Source: Syntrophaceae bacterium (GTDB lineage: Bacteria > Desulfobacterota > Syntrophia > Syntrophales > Fen-1087). Taken from it: 5,208 nt of DNA. How positions within the stretch are numbered: the first letter of the stretch is position 1; each line of letters starts with the position of its first letter. The position numbers and the translations under genes were made by a program. The notes beneath the pieces were generated by a model. It ran no database searches, had not been told where the DNA came from, and saw only the letters and a program-made list of their open reading frames with translations. Positions 1-5,208 of this stretch are shown here, in pieces. The stretch covers positions 1 to 5,208 of the forward strand of contig PMNM01000094.1 of assembly GCA_003161855.1 (NCBI GenBank), in the 5' to 3' direction.

Positions 1-1160
1 GCCATGCGATGGTCGTTGTAGGTCTCGATCTCCGCCCCGTGGGGTTGCCCGCCGGTGATGATGAGACCGTCCTTCCGCTCCTCAACGGGGATGCCCGTCT
101 TTCCGAGCTCTGTTGCCAGGGCCGACAGGCGGTCACTCTCCTTCAACCGGAGATGGGCCACGTTTTCAATGACCGTCCGGCCGGGACGCAGGGCAGAGAG
201 CACGGCCAGGGTCGGGACCATGTCGGGCATATCCCCGAGATCGAAAACACGGTCTCCCCCGTGCAGTTCCCGGCCCGCCAGTTCCACCCTGTTCTTCTCC
301 CAAAGGACGGAACAACCCAATGTTTCCAAAAGGGAGAGGAACCCGATGTCGCCCTGGAGGCTCCAAGGGTTGATGTTTTCGACGCTGACCTTGCCCTGGC
401 AAATGGCCGCCGCCAGAAAGAAATAGGAGGCGCTGGAGGCGTCTCCTTCGATCCAGTATCTGATTCCCCTGTAGCGCTGGCCGCTTTTCACCAGGTAACC
501 GTGCGCTGTATCCCTTTGGACGTCCACGCCAAATTGCGTCATCGCCTCGATGGTCATGTCCACGTATGGCAGGGATGGGACGCGGCCCTCCAATTCAATG
601 AGCGTGTCGCCTGCTCCATAGGGGGCGCAGAGCAGCAGGGCCGAGATATACTGGCTGCTCTCGATGTCCCGGAGGGTCACCTTGCCTCCCTGCAGTCCCG
701 ATGTCCGGATGACAACGGGGGGATACCCTTCCCGGTCAAGGCTCCGGGCATCGATCCCCAGAGATCGCAGCGCCGCCAGGAGTGGCTCGATCGGTCTTTC
801 CCGCAAGCGCTGATCGCCTGTCAGGGTGAAGGTTCCCGGGCCGATGGAAACCAGGCCCGTCAGGATACGCATGGCCGTGCCGTTGTTGCCTAAATAAATT
901 TCCCGGTCCGGATTGGCCAGGTGTCCCCCTGTTCCCGTGACGAGAAGATCTCTATCGCGGCTCAAAATATCCGTCCCCAGCAATCTCAGCGCCGCAATGA
1001 GATGACTGGTATCCTCCGCCACAAGAGGATTGTGCAGGACGGACTTTCCCTCCGCAAGGGCCGCCAAGACAAGGGCCCGCTGGGTATAGCTCTTCGAGCC
1101 GGGCATCGTTACAGTCGCCTCCAAAGGATGTTTAACGGACGTGATCTCAACCGATTTCAT
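1..1160 (-). CDS. aroA: 3-phosphoshikimate 1-carboxyvinyltransferase (EPSP synthase), C-terminus cut by window edge
   Basis: This enzyme transfers the enolpyruvyl group of PEP to shikimate-3-phosphate, step 6 of the cytosolic shikimate pathway. The frame reads from ATG at 1160 to the window edge with no stop: 386 complete codons, then two bases of an Ala codon. Family members are about 430 residues, so roughly 40 are missing. Visible motifs are PGSKSYTQRA (20-29, substrate-binding Lys23, Ser24, Arg28), GNNGTAMR (91-98, the PEP/glyphosate loop), RERPIEP (120-126), SSQYISALL (168-176, with Gln170), EGDASSASYFF (238-248), Asp313 (catalytic), LKESDR (339-344, Lys340, Glu341, Arg344) and YNDHRM at the cut end. 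The loop keeps the glycine equivalent to E. coli Gly96, as in glyphosate-sensitive class I enzymes. Where E. coli has Pro101 this protein has Ile99; actual sensitivity cannot be read from this. The start fits because the PGSKS motif sits about 20 residues in, as in E. coli. The gene follows aroE by 11 bp. Function is near certain. Confidence 0.97.
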   Translation of the reverse strand, partial: MKSVEITSVKHPLEATVTMPGSKSYTQRALVLAALAEGKSVLHNPLVAEDTSHLIAALRLLGTDILSRDRDLLVTGTGGHLANPDREIYLGNNGTAMRILTGLVSIGPGTFTLTGDQRLRERPIEPLLAALRSLGIDARSLDREGYPPVVIRTSGLQGGKVTLRDIESSQYISALLLCAPYGAGDTLIELEGRVPSLPYVDMTIEAMTQFGVDVQRDTAHGYLVKSGQRYRGIRYWIEGDASSASYFFLAAAICQGKVSVENINPWSLQGDIGFLSLLETLGCSVLWEKNRVELAGRELHGGDRVFDLGDMPDMVPTLAVLSALRPGRTVIENVAHLRLKESDRLSALATELGKTGIPVEERKDGLIITGGQPHGAEIETYNDHRM

Positions 1161-1180
1161 ACAAAATATTTTTATTCCTT
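1161..1180 (-). promoter_or_regulatory. aroA ribosome binding region with long AT-rich spacer
   Basis: The best Shine-Dalgarno match before aroA is AAGGA at 1180-1176, inside the last two sense codons of aroE. It leaves 15 nt to the ATG, longer than the usual 5-10. The spacer is almost pure A/T in an otherwise GC-rich window and contains the perfect 10-bp palindrome AAAATATTTT (1163-1172). No other start codon lies in frame between the AAGGA and this ATG, so the start call stands. The AU-rich, unstructured spacer may help ribosome loading, but that is inference. Confidence 0.5.
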
Positions 1181-1987
1181 CATCAAAGTATCGAGGACAG
1201 CCTGACGCATCCTCGCCACCGGCGGCTCCAAGCCTGTCCAGATCCGGATCTGCTCGGCCCCCTGGTGGATAAAAAGGCCCACGCCGCTGATGGGAATGCA
1301 GCCCATCTCCTCCGCATCCCGGAGGAGCTTCGTCATCAGGGGGTTGTAGATGGCATCCATCACATAGCGGAAGTTGGCAAGGCTCTCCCTTTTCAGGGGC
1401 GATTTCTGCGTTTCCGGGGCCATGCCCACGGGGGTCGTCTGAATCAGGCCGTCAGCCCGGAAGCCGCCAAGGGCGGCCAACGGCAGGACCTGACAGTTAA
1501 AAGCGCGGGCCAGGGCTTCGCCCTTCTCCCGGGTGCGGTTGAAGATCACGGGGTTCCCGCCCTCATGAAGGATACCGAAAACGGCGGCCCGGGCCATACC
1601 CCCGGCCCCGAGGACGGCGAAAGTGTTTCCCCTGATTTGCACATGATCCACCAGATCCCGGACCAGGCCGATCCAGTCCGTGTTTTCCCCGATGAGCCTG
1701 CCTCCCCGGTTGACAATGGTGTTGACAGCGCCGATGGTCCGGGCATTTTCCGTCACCTCGTCCAGATACTTCAGGATCGCTTCCTTGAAAGGCAACGTCA
1801 CGCTCGCCCCCTGAAGCCCCAGAGACCGGATCATGCGAACGATCTCTTCCGCATTTTCTACCCTGTAGGCCTCATATCGAGCCGGGAGTCCCATCTCCCC
1901 GTAAGCGGCCTGGTGCATGGGGGGGGAAAGGCTGTGCCCGATGGGGTTACCGAAAAGGGCAAAAAGTTTTTCCTGAAGTAACGTCAT
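1172..1987 (-). CDS. aroE: Shikimate dehydrogenase (NADP+)
   Basis: AroE reduces 3-dehydroshikimate to shikimate, step 4 of the pathway, with NADPH in the cytosol. The 271-residue length is normal for the AroE family. The N-terminal substrate domain shows GNPIGHSLSP (13-22, with shikimate-binding Ser19 and Ser21), VTLPFK (63-68, catalytic Lys68), GAVNT (86-90, Asn89) and GENTDWIG (100-107, catalytic Asp104). The Rossmann domain has GAGGMARA (127-134), and NRTR at 150-153 is the usual NADP-phosphate recognition motif. DAIYNPLMTKLL (211-222) and Gln242 close the substrate site. The ATG at 1987 overlaps the aroD stop codon as ATGA. It has AAGGA 7 nt upstream, and GNPIGHS falls at the expected distance from the N-terminus. 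The stop is TAA at 1174-1172. Nothing is missing or broken; the quinate/shikimate dehydrogenase YdiB is a less likely alternative given the operon. Confidence 0.97.
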   Translation of the reverse strand: MTLLQEKLFALFGNPIGHSLSPPMHQAAYGEMGLPARYEAYRVENAEEIVRMIRSLGLQGASVTLPFKEAILKYLDEVTENARTIGAVNTIVNRGGRLIGENTDWIGLVRDLVDHVQIRGNTFAVLGAGGMARAAVFGILHEGGNPVIFNRTREKGEALARAFNCQVLPLAALGGFRADGLIQTTPVGMAPETQKSPLKRESLANFRYVMDAIYNPLMTKLLRDAEEMGCIPISGVGLFIHQGAEQIRIWTGLEPPVARMRQAVLDTLMKE

Positions 1988-2718
1988 GACTTTGTCCTTA
2001 TAAAGTCCATCGTGTTTGATTCACCTGCAGAAGATCGCTTAACGGTCAAAGCCTTCAGGAGTTGTTTCATCTCGCCGACGGTCCACTGGCCCGGCGCCGC
2101 CTCTTCCCCCTTCTCCAGAGCGGCAAAGGCGAGGAAGGATCCCAACAGCGGGGCCATGATCCGGCTGATCCGTCCCTGTTCTCCCATGCAGAAGGCGATG
2201 ATGTCCTGCCCTCTCCGTCGGGAGTAGGGGATCAGGGAAAGCACCCGTAGATTATCCTCCGGACGGCGGGCGTGGGTGACGATCTTCACGATGTCGCCGC
2301 CCTTCTCCCGGCAGACGCGCCACGTTTTCCGAAGGGTTCGTTCCACCGGGGTGCCCCGAAAATCATGAAAAGAAACGATCACCCGGGTCCGGCGACCCTG
2401 CTCTGCCACCACAGCAAGGAGCCGCCGCGCCAGACTATCGTCTGTTGCGGCTTCCAGATCCACATAATCCGCGCCAAGCCGGACGGCCTCTCGAAGGAGA
2501 AACAACCGTTCTTCCTCTGTCCCGCAGAAGCCTCCCCCTTCTTCCCGCCGCCGGTTGGTCACGAGGACCGGGCCTTTTTTCGCTTTCAAAAGCATCGGCA
2601 GGTCCAGGTCGGCGATCCGATCAATCCGCAGTTCCAGCAGATCGGCCCGGCGGAAACCGGCAGCCATTTTTCCCAGAGTCGTTTCCATGGTTCCGGCCAC
2701 AAGGGAGGCACAAATCAT
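1984..2718 (-). CDS. aroD: 3-dehydroquinate dehydratase, type I (Schiff-base class)
   Basis: AroD dehydrates 3-dehydroquinate to 3-dehydroshikimate, step 3, through a lysine Schiff base in a TIM barrel. The reading frame is open up to an ATG at 2793, but I place the start at ATG 2718. That ATG overlaps the pheA stop as ATGA, has a strong GGAGG 7 nt upstream, and gives the short N-terminus (MICASLVAG) typical of the family; the earlier start would overlap pheA by 79 bp. The protein is 244 residues. Active-site matches are ELRID (29-33), Arg56 and Glu60 (E. coli Arg82 and Glu86), SFHDF (116-120, catalytic His118), DIVKI (142-146, Schiff-base Lys145), GRISR (182-186) and APGQ (208-211). The serine usually two residues before the PGQ is Ala207 here. 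About 20 residues (225-244) extend past the usual family end and run into aroE. Function is secure; type II enzymes have an unrelated fold. Confidence 0.96.
   Translation of the reverse strand: MICASLVAGTMETTLGKMAAGFRRADLLELRIDRIADLDLPMLLKAKKGPVLVTNRRREEGGGFCGTEEERLFLLREAVRLGADYVDLEAATDDSLARRLLAVVAEQGRRTRVIVSFHDFRGTPVERTLRKTWRVCREKGGDIVKIVTHARRPEDNLRVLSLIPYSRRRGQDIIAFCMGEQGRISRIMAPLLGSFLAFAALEKGEEAAPGQWTVGEMKQLLKALTVKRSSAGESNTMDFIRTKS
1985..2007 (-). promoter_or_regulatory. aroE ribosome binding site in the loop of a small hairpin
   Basis: In the mRNA direction, GACTTT (2007-2002) and AAAGTC (1993-1988) form a perfect 6-bp inverted repeat around the 8-nt loop ATAAGGAC. The aroE Shine-Dalgarno AAGGA (1999-1995) sits in that loop, 7 nt before the ATG at 1987. 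The 3' arm abuts the start codon directly. The arms also encode the end of AroD (Asp-Phe and Lys-Ser), so coding constraint or chance could account for the repeat. The stem has only two G-C pairs and would be weak. Confidence 0.4.
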
Positions 2719-3797
2719 GTCGGTTCCTCCCCCCGGGGATAGGAACCGAGGATCTTGATAAAGGTTGTCCTGCCTGCCAGATCCTGCAAACACGTTCGGA
2801 CCGGTTCATCTTCCCGGTGACCCGTGAAATCGGCAAAGAACAGATATTCCCACATCCGGTCACGCAGGGGATAGGACTCGATCCGGAGAAGGTTGATCTC
2901 TTTCAGGGCAAATGTCTCCAGGGCCTGAAAAAGGGCGCCCGGTACATGGGGCGTCCCGAAGAGGATCGATGTCTTGTCCCGGCCTGTCCTTTCACTGTTT
3001 CCCTTGCCGATAACCAGGAAGCGGGTGGTGTTGGCGGGATTATCCGCGATGTCCTCCGCCAGGATCGGAATTCCATGGATCGTCGCCGACAGGCGGCTCC
3101 CCACCGCCGCCCCTTCCGGGTCGCGACGGGCCCGGGTCCCGGCCTCCGAGGTGCTGATTGTTTCGCATTGCTCGGCCAGGGGAAGATACTCCCGCAGCCA
3201 TCCCCGACACTGGGCGAAGGCCTGAGGATGGGAATAGACCCTTCTGATGTCCTCCTTCCGTGAACAAAGGGACATGAGACAGGGAGAAATTCGCAGAAAA
3301 ACTTCCGCCCGGATATTGAGGGGCGTCGTGATCAATCGTCTGAGCGTATGCCCTACGGACCCCTCCGTCGAATTTTCAACGGGGACAATCCCCAGGCTGG
3401 CCTTCCCCCTTTCCACGAGGTCGAAGACCTGATCGATCGTGGCGGCGGACAACAGCTCCGTACTGCGCCCGAAATGATCAAGCGCGGCCAGATGGCTGAA
3501 AGAGGCCTCCGGTCCCAGGTAGGCGACGGTCAGGGGCGCCTGCAGGGCCCGGGAGGATGAAAATATCTCCCGGAAGATATCCCTGACGGCGGCATCGCCC
3601 AAAGGACCGCTGTTGTAACCTTTCAGAGATTCTAAGACCCGGAATTCCTGGGCAGGGTTGTAAACGTCAACGCCCCCGGAACGCTTGACCTGACCGATCT
3701 CTACGGACCGGGCCGCCCGCTCGTTCAGGAGCCGCAGAATCTCTCCATCGATTCTTTTCATATCTTTGCGAAGTTTTTCAAGAGATAGTCTGGTCAT
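2715..3797 (-). CDS. pheA: Bifunctional chorismate mutase / prephenate dehydratase (P-protein)
   Basis: PheA rearranges chorismate to prephenate and then dehydrates and decarboxylates it to phenylpyruvate, the precursor of phenylalanine. The 360 residues split into an AroQ chorismate mutase helix domain (about 1-87), a prephenate dehydratase domain (about 88-265) and a regulatory ACT domain (about 274-352). Mutase residues aligned by eye to E. coli are Arg10, Arg27, Lys38, Glu51, Ser82 and Gln86; the expected Arg51 position is Gln50. Dehydratase motifs are YLGPEASFSH (93-102), PVENSTEGSV (139-148), SHPQAFAQC (189-197) and NTTRF (256-260, with the catalytic Thr). The ACT domain has PGALFQAL (286-293) and then ESYP (307-310), where most P-proteins have the phenylalanine-binding ESRP. 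Phe feedback inhibition is usual for this architecture, but this site departs from consensus. The gene overlaps aroB upstream and aroD downstream by ATGA. It is the only post-chorismate gene in the window. Confidence 0.96.
   Translation of the reverse strand: MTRLSLEKLRKDMKRIDGEILRLLNERAARSVEIGQVKRSGGVDVYNPAQEFRVLESLKGYNSGPLGDAAVRDIFREIFSSSRALQAPLTVAYLGPEASFSHLAALDHFGRSTELLSAATIDQVFDLVERGKASLGIVPVENSTEGSVGHTLRRLITTPLNIRAEVFLRISPCLMSLCSRKEDIRRVYSHPQAFAQCRGWLREYLPLAEQCETISTSEAGTRARRDPEGAAVGSRLSATIHGIPILAEDIADNPANTTRFLVIGKGNSERTGRDKTSILFGTPHVPGALFQALETFALKEINLLRIESYPLRDRMWEYLFFADFTGHREDEPVRTCLQDLAGRTTFIKILGSYPRGEEPT
2719..2730 (-). promoter_or_regulatory. aroD ribosome binding site that fixes the start
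   Basis: GGAGG at 2730-2726 lies 7 nt before the ATG at 2718, within the last codons of pheA (…Arg-Gly-Glu-Glu-Pro-Thr-stop). Among the operon's junctions it is one of the two best anti-16S matches. It is the main reason for preferring the 2718 start of aroD to the upstream in-frame ATG at 2793. Confidence 0.8.
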
Positions 3798-4891
3798 CTT
3801 TTCAGTCCCTCAATGGTTTCCCTGATCAGGCTTTCCGGCACGCCACCGTTGACAAAGGGCATCCCGGGCCTTCTCAGCAGAACGAAGTGAACGACCTTCC
3901 CCTCCTTTTTCTTGTCCCGCTGCATTCTGGAGATGACGCCTTCGGTGCTGAGGCCTCCGGGTATCCGGACCGGCAGGCCTGCCTTCTGAAGGAAACCCAT
4001 GATTCGTTCCCGGTCCGAAACCGGTAAATGTCCAAGTTTTTCAGAAAGGTTCAGAGCGCCCGCCATGCCCATGGAAACGGCTTCGCCATGGGGGATGGCG
4101 TAATCGGCTTCCGCCTCGACGGCATGCCCCAGGGTATGGCCGAAATTGAGAATTCGTCTCAGCCCCTGTTCCTTCTCATCGATCTCGACGATTTTTTTCT
4201 TGATCTCGCAGGCTCTCGTCACAATGGGCACCCAGGGCTCCGGCTCACCGACATTCATCAGGAGCACGGCCTGTTCCTCCAGGAGATCCAGCAGGCCGGG
4301 GTCATCGATGATGGCGCATTTTACGATTTCCGCCAGACCATTCATGTATTCGGCAACGGGCAACGTTTTCAGGAAGCCCACGTCCGTGAAGACGGCCTTG
4401 GGCTGGCAGAAGGTCCCCAGCATGTTTTTCGCCATCGGCAGATCCACGCCCGTCTTTCCCCCGATGCTGCTGTCCACCTGGGCCATGAGGGTCGTGGGAA
4501 ACTGGAGGTAAGGGATCCCCCGCATGAAGATGGAGGCGATAAAACCCGTCAGATCCCCCACAACGCCGCCTCCCAGGGCAATGAGCCCCGAGGTGCGGTC
4601 GGCGCCCCTGCCAAGCAGTTCTTCGGCGACGGCGACGGCCGTATGAATGGTCTTGGACGCTTCTCCCGCGGGAAAGGTGATCATCTCCACGGGCATGCCC
4701 ATGCTCCTGAAGGTGTCCAGAACTCTTGACCCGTACAGGTCGGAGACGTTTGTATCGGTGATGAGGAAGTATCTTTTGGCCCAGTTTCCCCTGGCGATGA
4801 GCAGGGTGGCACGGTCCTGGATGTCCTTCCCGATATACAGGTCGTAGGAGCGGGAGATTTTCTTGTCGAGATTGATCTTGATCCGGTTCAT
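3794..4891 (-). CDS. aroB: 3-dehydroquinate synthase
   Basis: AroB converts DAHP to 3-dehydroquinate, step 2 of the shikimate pathway, using bound NAD+ and a divalent metal, normally Zn or Co. The protein is 365 residues, the usual size. The N-terminal half carries the NAD-binding region: FPAGEASKT (73-81), [11 protein letters not shown] (107-117), then [20 protein letters not shown] (131-150) and Lys155-Asn156. The metal ligands by family comparison are Glu188 (in NGLAEIVK), His252 (in [11 protein letters not shown]) and His268 (in HGEAVSMGM). All key residues are present. The ATG at 4891 overlaps the aroF stop as ATGA and is preceded by GAGGTGAT, an excellent anti-16S match. The stop overlaps the pheA start in the same way. 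Related sugar-alcohol cyclases such as 2-deoxy-scyllo-inosose synthase share the fold, but the shikimate operon context makes AroB the clear call. Confidence 0.98.
   Translation of the reverse strand: MNRIKINLDKKISRSYDLYIGKDIQDRATLLIARGNWAKRYFLITDTNVSDLYGSRVLDTFRSMGMPVEMITFPAGEASKTIHTAVAVAEELLGRGADRTSGLIALGGGVVGDLTGFIASIFMRGIPYLQFPTTLMAQVDSSIGGKTGVDLPMAKNMLGTFCQPKAVFTDVGFLKTLPVAEYMNGLAEIVKCAIIDDPGLLDLLEEQAVLLMNVGEPEPWVPIVTRACEIKKKIVEIDEKEQGLRRILNFGHTLGHAVEAEADYAIPHGEAVSMGMAGALNLSEKLGHLPVSDRERIMGFLQKAGLPVRIPGGLSTEGVISRMQRDKKKEGKVVHFVLLRRPGMPFVNGGVPESLIRETIEGLKR
3798..3811 (-). promoter_or_regulatory. pheA ribosome binding site
   Basis: GAGGGA at 3811-3806 lies inside the final codons of aroB. 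The GAGG core ends 10 nt before the pheA ATG at 3797, which overlaps the aroB stop. Spacing is slightly long but acceptable and supports translational coupling to aroB. Confidence 0.6.
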
Positions 4892-5208
4892 TGCATCACC
4901 TCGATCTGCTTCTTCATGACCTCTGTCAGAATCCGCACTTCCTCCATGAGTTCATAGAACTTTTCCGGTTTCAGGGACTGGGCGCCGTCGGAGATGGCCT
5001 TTTCCGGTTCCGGATGAACCTCGATGATCAACCCGTCCGCCCCGGCGACGACGGCCGTCCGGGCCAGGGGTTTGACGTACTTCCAGTGGCCGGCGGCGTG
5101 GCTGGGGTCAACGATGACAGGCAGATGGGTCAGCTCCTTCAGGACCGGCACGGCACTGATATCCAGGGTGTTGCGGGTTGCCGTTTCAAAGGTGCGGATG
5201 CCCCGCTC
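4888..5208 (-). CDS. aroF: 3-deoxy-7-phosphoheptulonate (DAHP) synthase, type I-beta, C-terminal 106 residues only
   Basis: This enzyme condenses PEP with erythrose-4-phosphate to DAHP, the committed first step of the shikimate pathway. The frame is open from the window edge at 5208, so the N-terminal two thirds lie outside. The visible part begins ERGIRTFE…TRNTLD, a signature of the AroF/KDO8P-synthase-like type I-beta group. It continues with VIVDPSHA (31-38 of the fragment), [16 protein letters not shown] (56-71) and SDGAQSL (73-79). Three of the four metal ligands of this family are present: His37, Glu63 and Asp74; the cysteine ligand would lie upstream. The [10 protein letters not shown]/SDGxQSL stretch closely resembles the Thermotoga maritima enzyme as I remember it. 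Whether a regulatory N-terminal ferredoxin-like domain or a fused chorismate mutase is present cannot be seen. A GTG at 5151 is internal to the conserved domain and is not a start. The stop overlaps the aroB start by 4 bp. Confidence 0.95.
   Translation of the reverse strand, partial: ERGIRTFETATRNTLDISAVPVLKELTHLPVIVDPSHAAGHWKYVKPLARTAVVAGADGLIIEVHPEPEKAISDGAQSLKPEKFYELMEEVRILTEVMKKQIEVMQ
4892..4902 (-). promoter_or_regulatory. aroB ribosome binding site
   Basis: GAGGTGAT at 4902-4895 matches eight consecutive bases of the canonical anti-16S complement, with the GAGG core ending 7 nt before the aroB ATG. It lies in the last codons of aroF (Glu-Val-Met-Gln-stop) and supports the 4891 start. 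Confidence 0.8.

Larger units (their letters stand above)
1..5208 (-). other. Shikimate/phenylalanine operon aroF-aroB-pheA-aroD-aroE-aroA
   Basis: All six genes lie on the minus strand. The junctions are ATGA overlaps at 4888-4891, 3794-3797, 2715-2718 and 1984-1987, then an 11-bp gap at 1161-1171. Every downstream Shine-Dalgarno lies inside the upstream gene. There is no room for an internal terminator, so a single polycistronic message starting beyond 5208 is the simplest reading. aroK and aroC are not in the window. Confidence 0.9.

Noticed and set aside
9..893. 294-codon open frame on the plus strand opposite aroA
   Set aside because: It is in exact codon register with aroA and stays open only because the sense gene uses almost no TTA, CTA or TCA codons; it ends at the antisense of a TTA Leu codon (Leu90). 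The translation resembles no family I recognise and has low-complexity GC-shadow character.
1150..1200. Possible internal promoter before aroA (TTGATG with an AT-rich stretch on the minus strand)
   Set aside because: At 17-bp spacing the -10 hexamer would be TGTATG, which matches TATAAT poorly and covers the aroA start codon, leaving no leader.
1265..1981. 238-codon plus-strand open frame opposite aroE
   Set aside because: Same in-register antisense shadow. aroE on the other strand has every family motif.
2719..2793. Longer aroD starting at ATG 2793
   Set aside because: It would add 25 residues unlike the family and overlap pheA by 79 bp, whereas ATG 2718 has a strong GGAGG and the ATGA overlap seen at the other junctions.
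2445..3263. 272-codon plus-strand open frame spanning the aroD/pheA junction
   Set aside because: It crosses two well-supported genes on the opposite strand, is in register with pheA, and has no recognisable domain.
4028..4729. 233-codon plus-strand open frame opposite aroB
   Set aside because: In-register antisense shadow of a complete, motif-perfect aroB.
5149..5151. GTG at 5151 as the start of a short 87-residue gene
   Set aside because: The same frame continues upstream to the window edge with conserved DAHP synthase sequence (ERGIRTFE…TRNTLD), so this is an internal valine codon.

Overview
The window is one uninterrupted minus-strand operon for aromatic amino acid biosynthesis. In transcription order, from high to low coordinates, it reads: DAHP synthase of type I-beta (aroF, only the last 106 residues), 3-dehydroquinate synthase (aroB), bifunctional chorismate mutase/prephenate dehydratase (pheA), type I 3-dehydroquinate dehydratase (aroD), shikimate dehydrogenase (aroE) and EPSP synthase (aroA, cut at its C-terminus after 386 residues). 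There is essentially no non-coding DNA. The first four junctions are identical 4-bp ATGA overlaps, and the only gap is 11 bp between aroE and aroA. No promoter, terminator, RNA gene, mobile element or CRISPR array is visible. The operon promoter must lie upstream of base 5208 and any terminator below base 1.

The genes encode shikimate pathway steps 1, 2, 3, 4 and 6 in biochemical order. pheA, which acts after chorismate on the phenylalanine branch, is inserted between steps 2 and 3. Shikimate kinase (aroK, step 5) and chorismate synthase (aroC, step 7) are absent here and may lie downstream of aroA or elsewhere. AroF makes DAHP from PEP and erythrose-4-phosphate, AroB cyclises it to dehydroquinate, AroD dehydrates it, AroE reduces dehydroshikimate to shikimate, and AroA adds enolpyruvate to shikimate-3-phosphate. 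PheA converts chorismate through prephenate to phenylpyruvate.

Organism: GC content is fairly high (upper fifties percent by eye, not counted) and the genes are packed as in a bacterial chromosome. A T. maritima-like type I-beta DAHP synthase, type I dehydroquinase and fused PheA in one overlapping operon would suit an anaerobic bacterium of the former Deltaproteobacteria (Desulfobacterota, perhaps Syntrophales-like). That placement is inference from general knowledge, not a database match.

I found no undescribed system; this is core metabolism. The points worth a second look are small. They are the strict translational-coupling layout, substitutions in PheA (ESRP to ESYP in the ACT domain, and an Arg-to-Gln change in the mutase site), a small hairpin presenting the aroE ribosome binding site, an extra C-terminal tail on AroD next to aroE, and the long AT-rich spacer before aroA.
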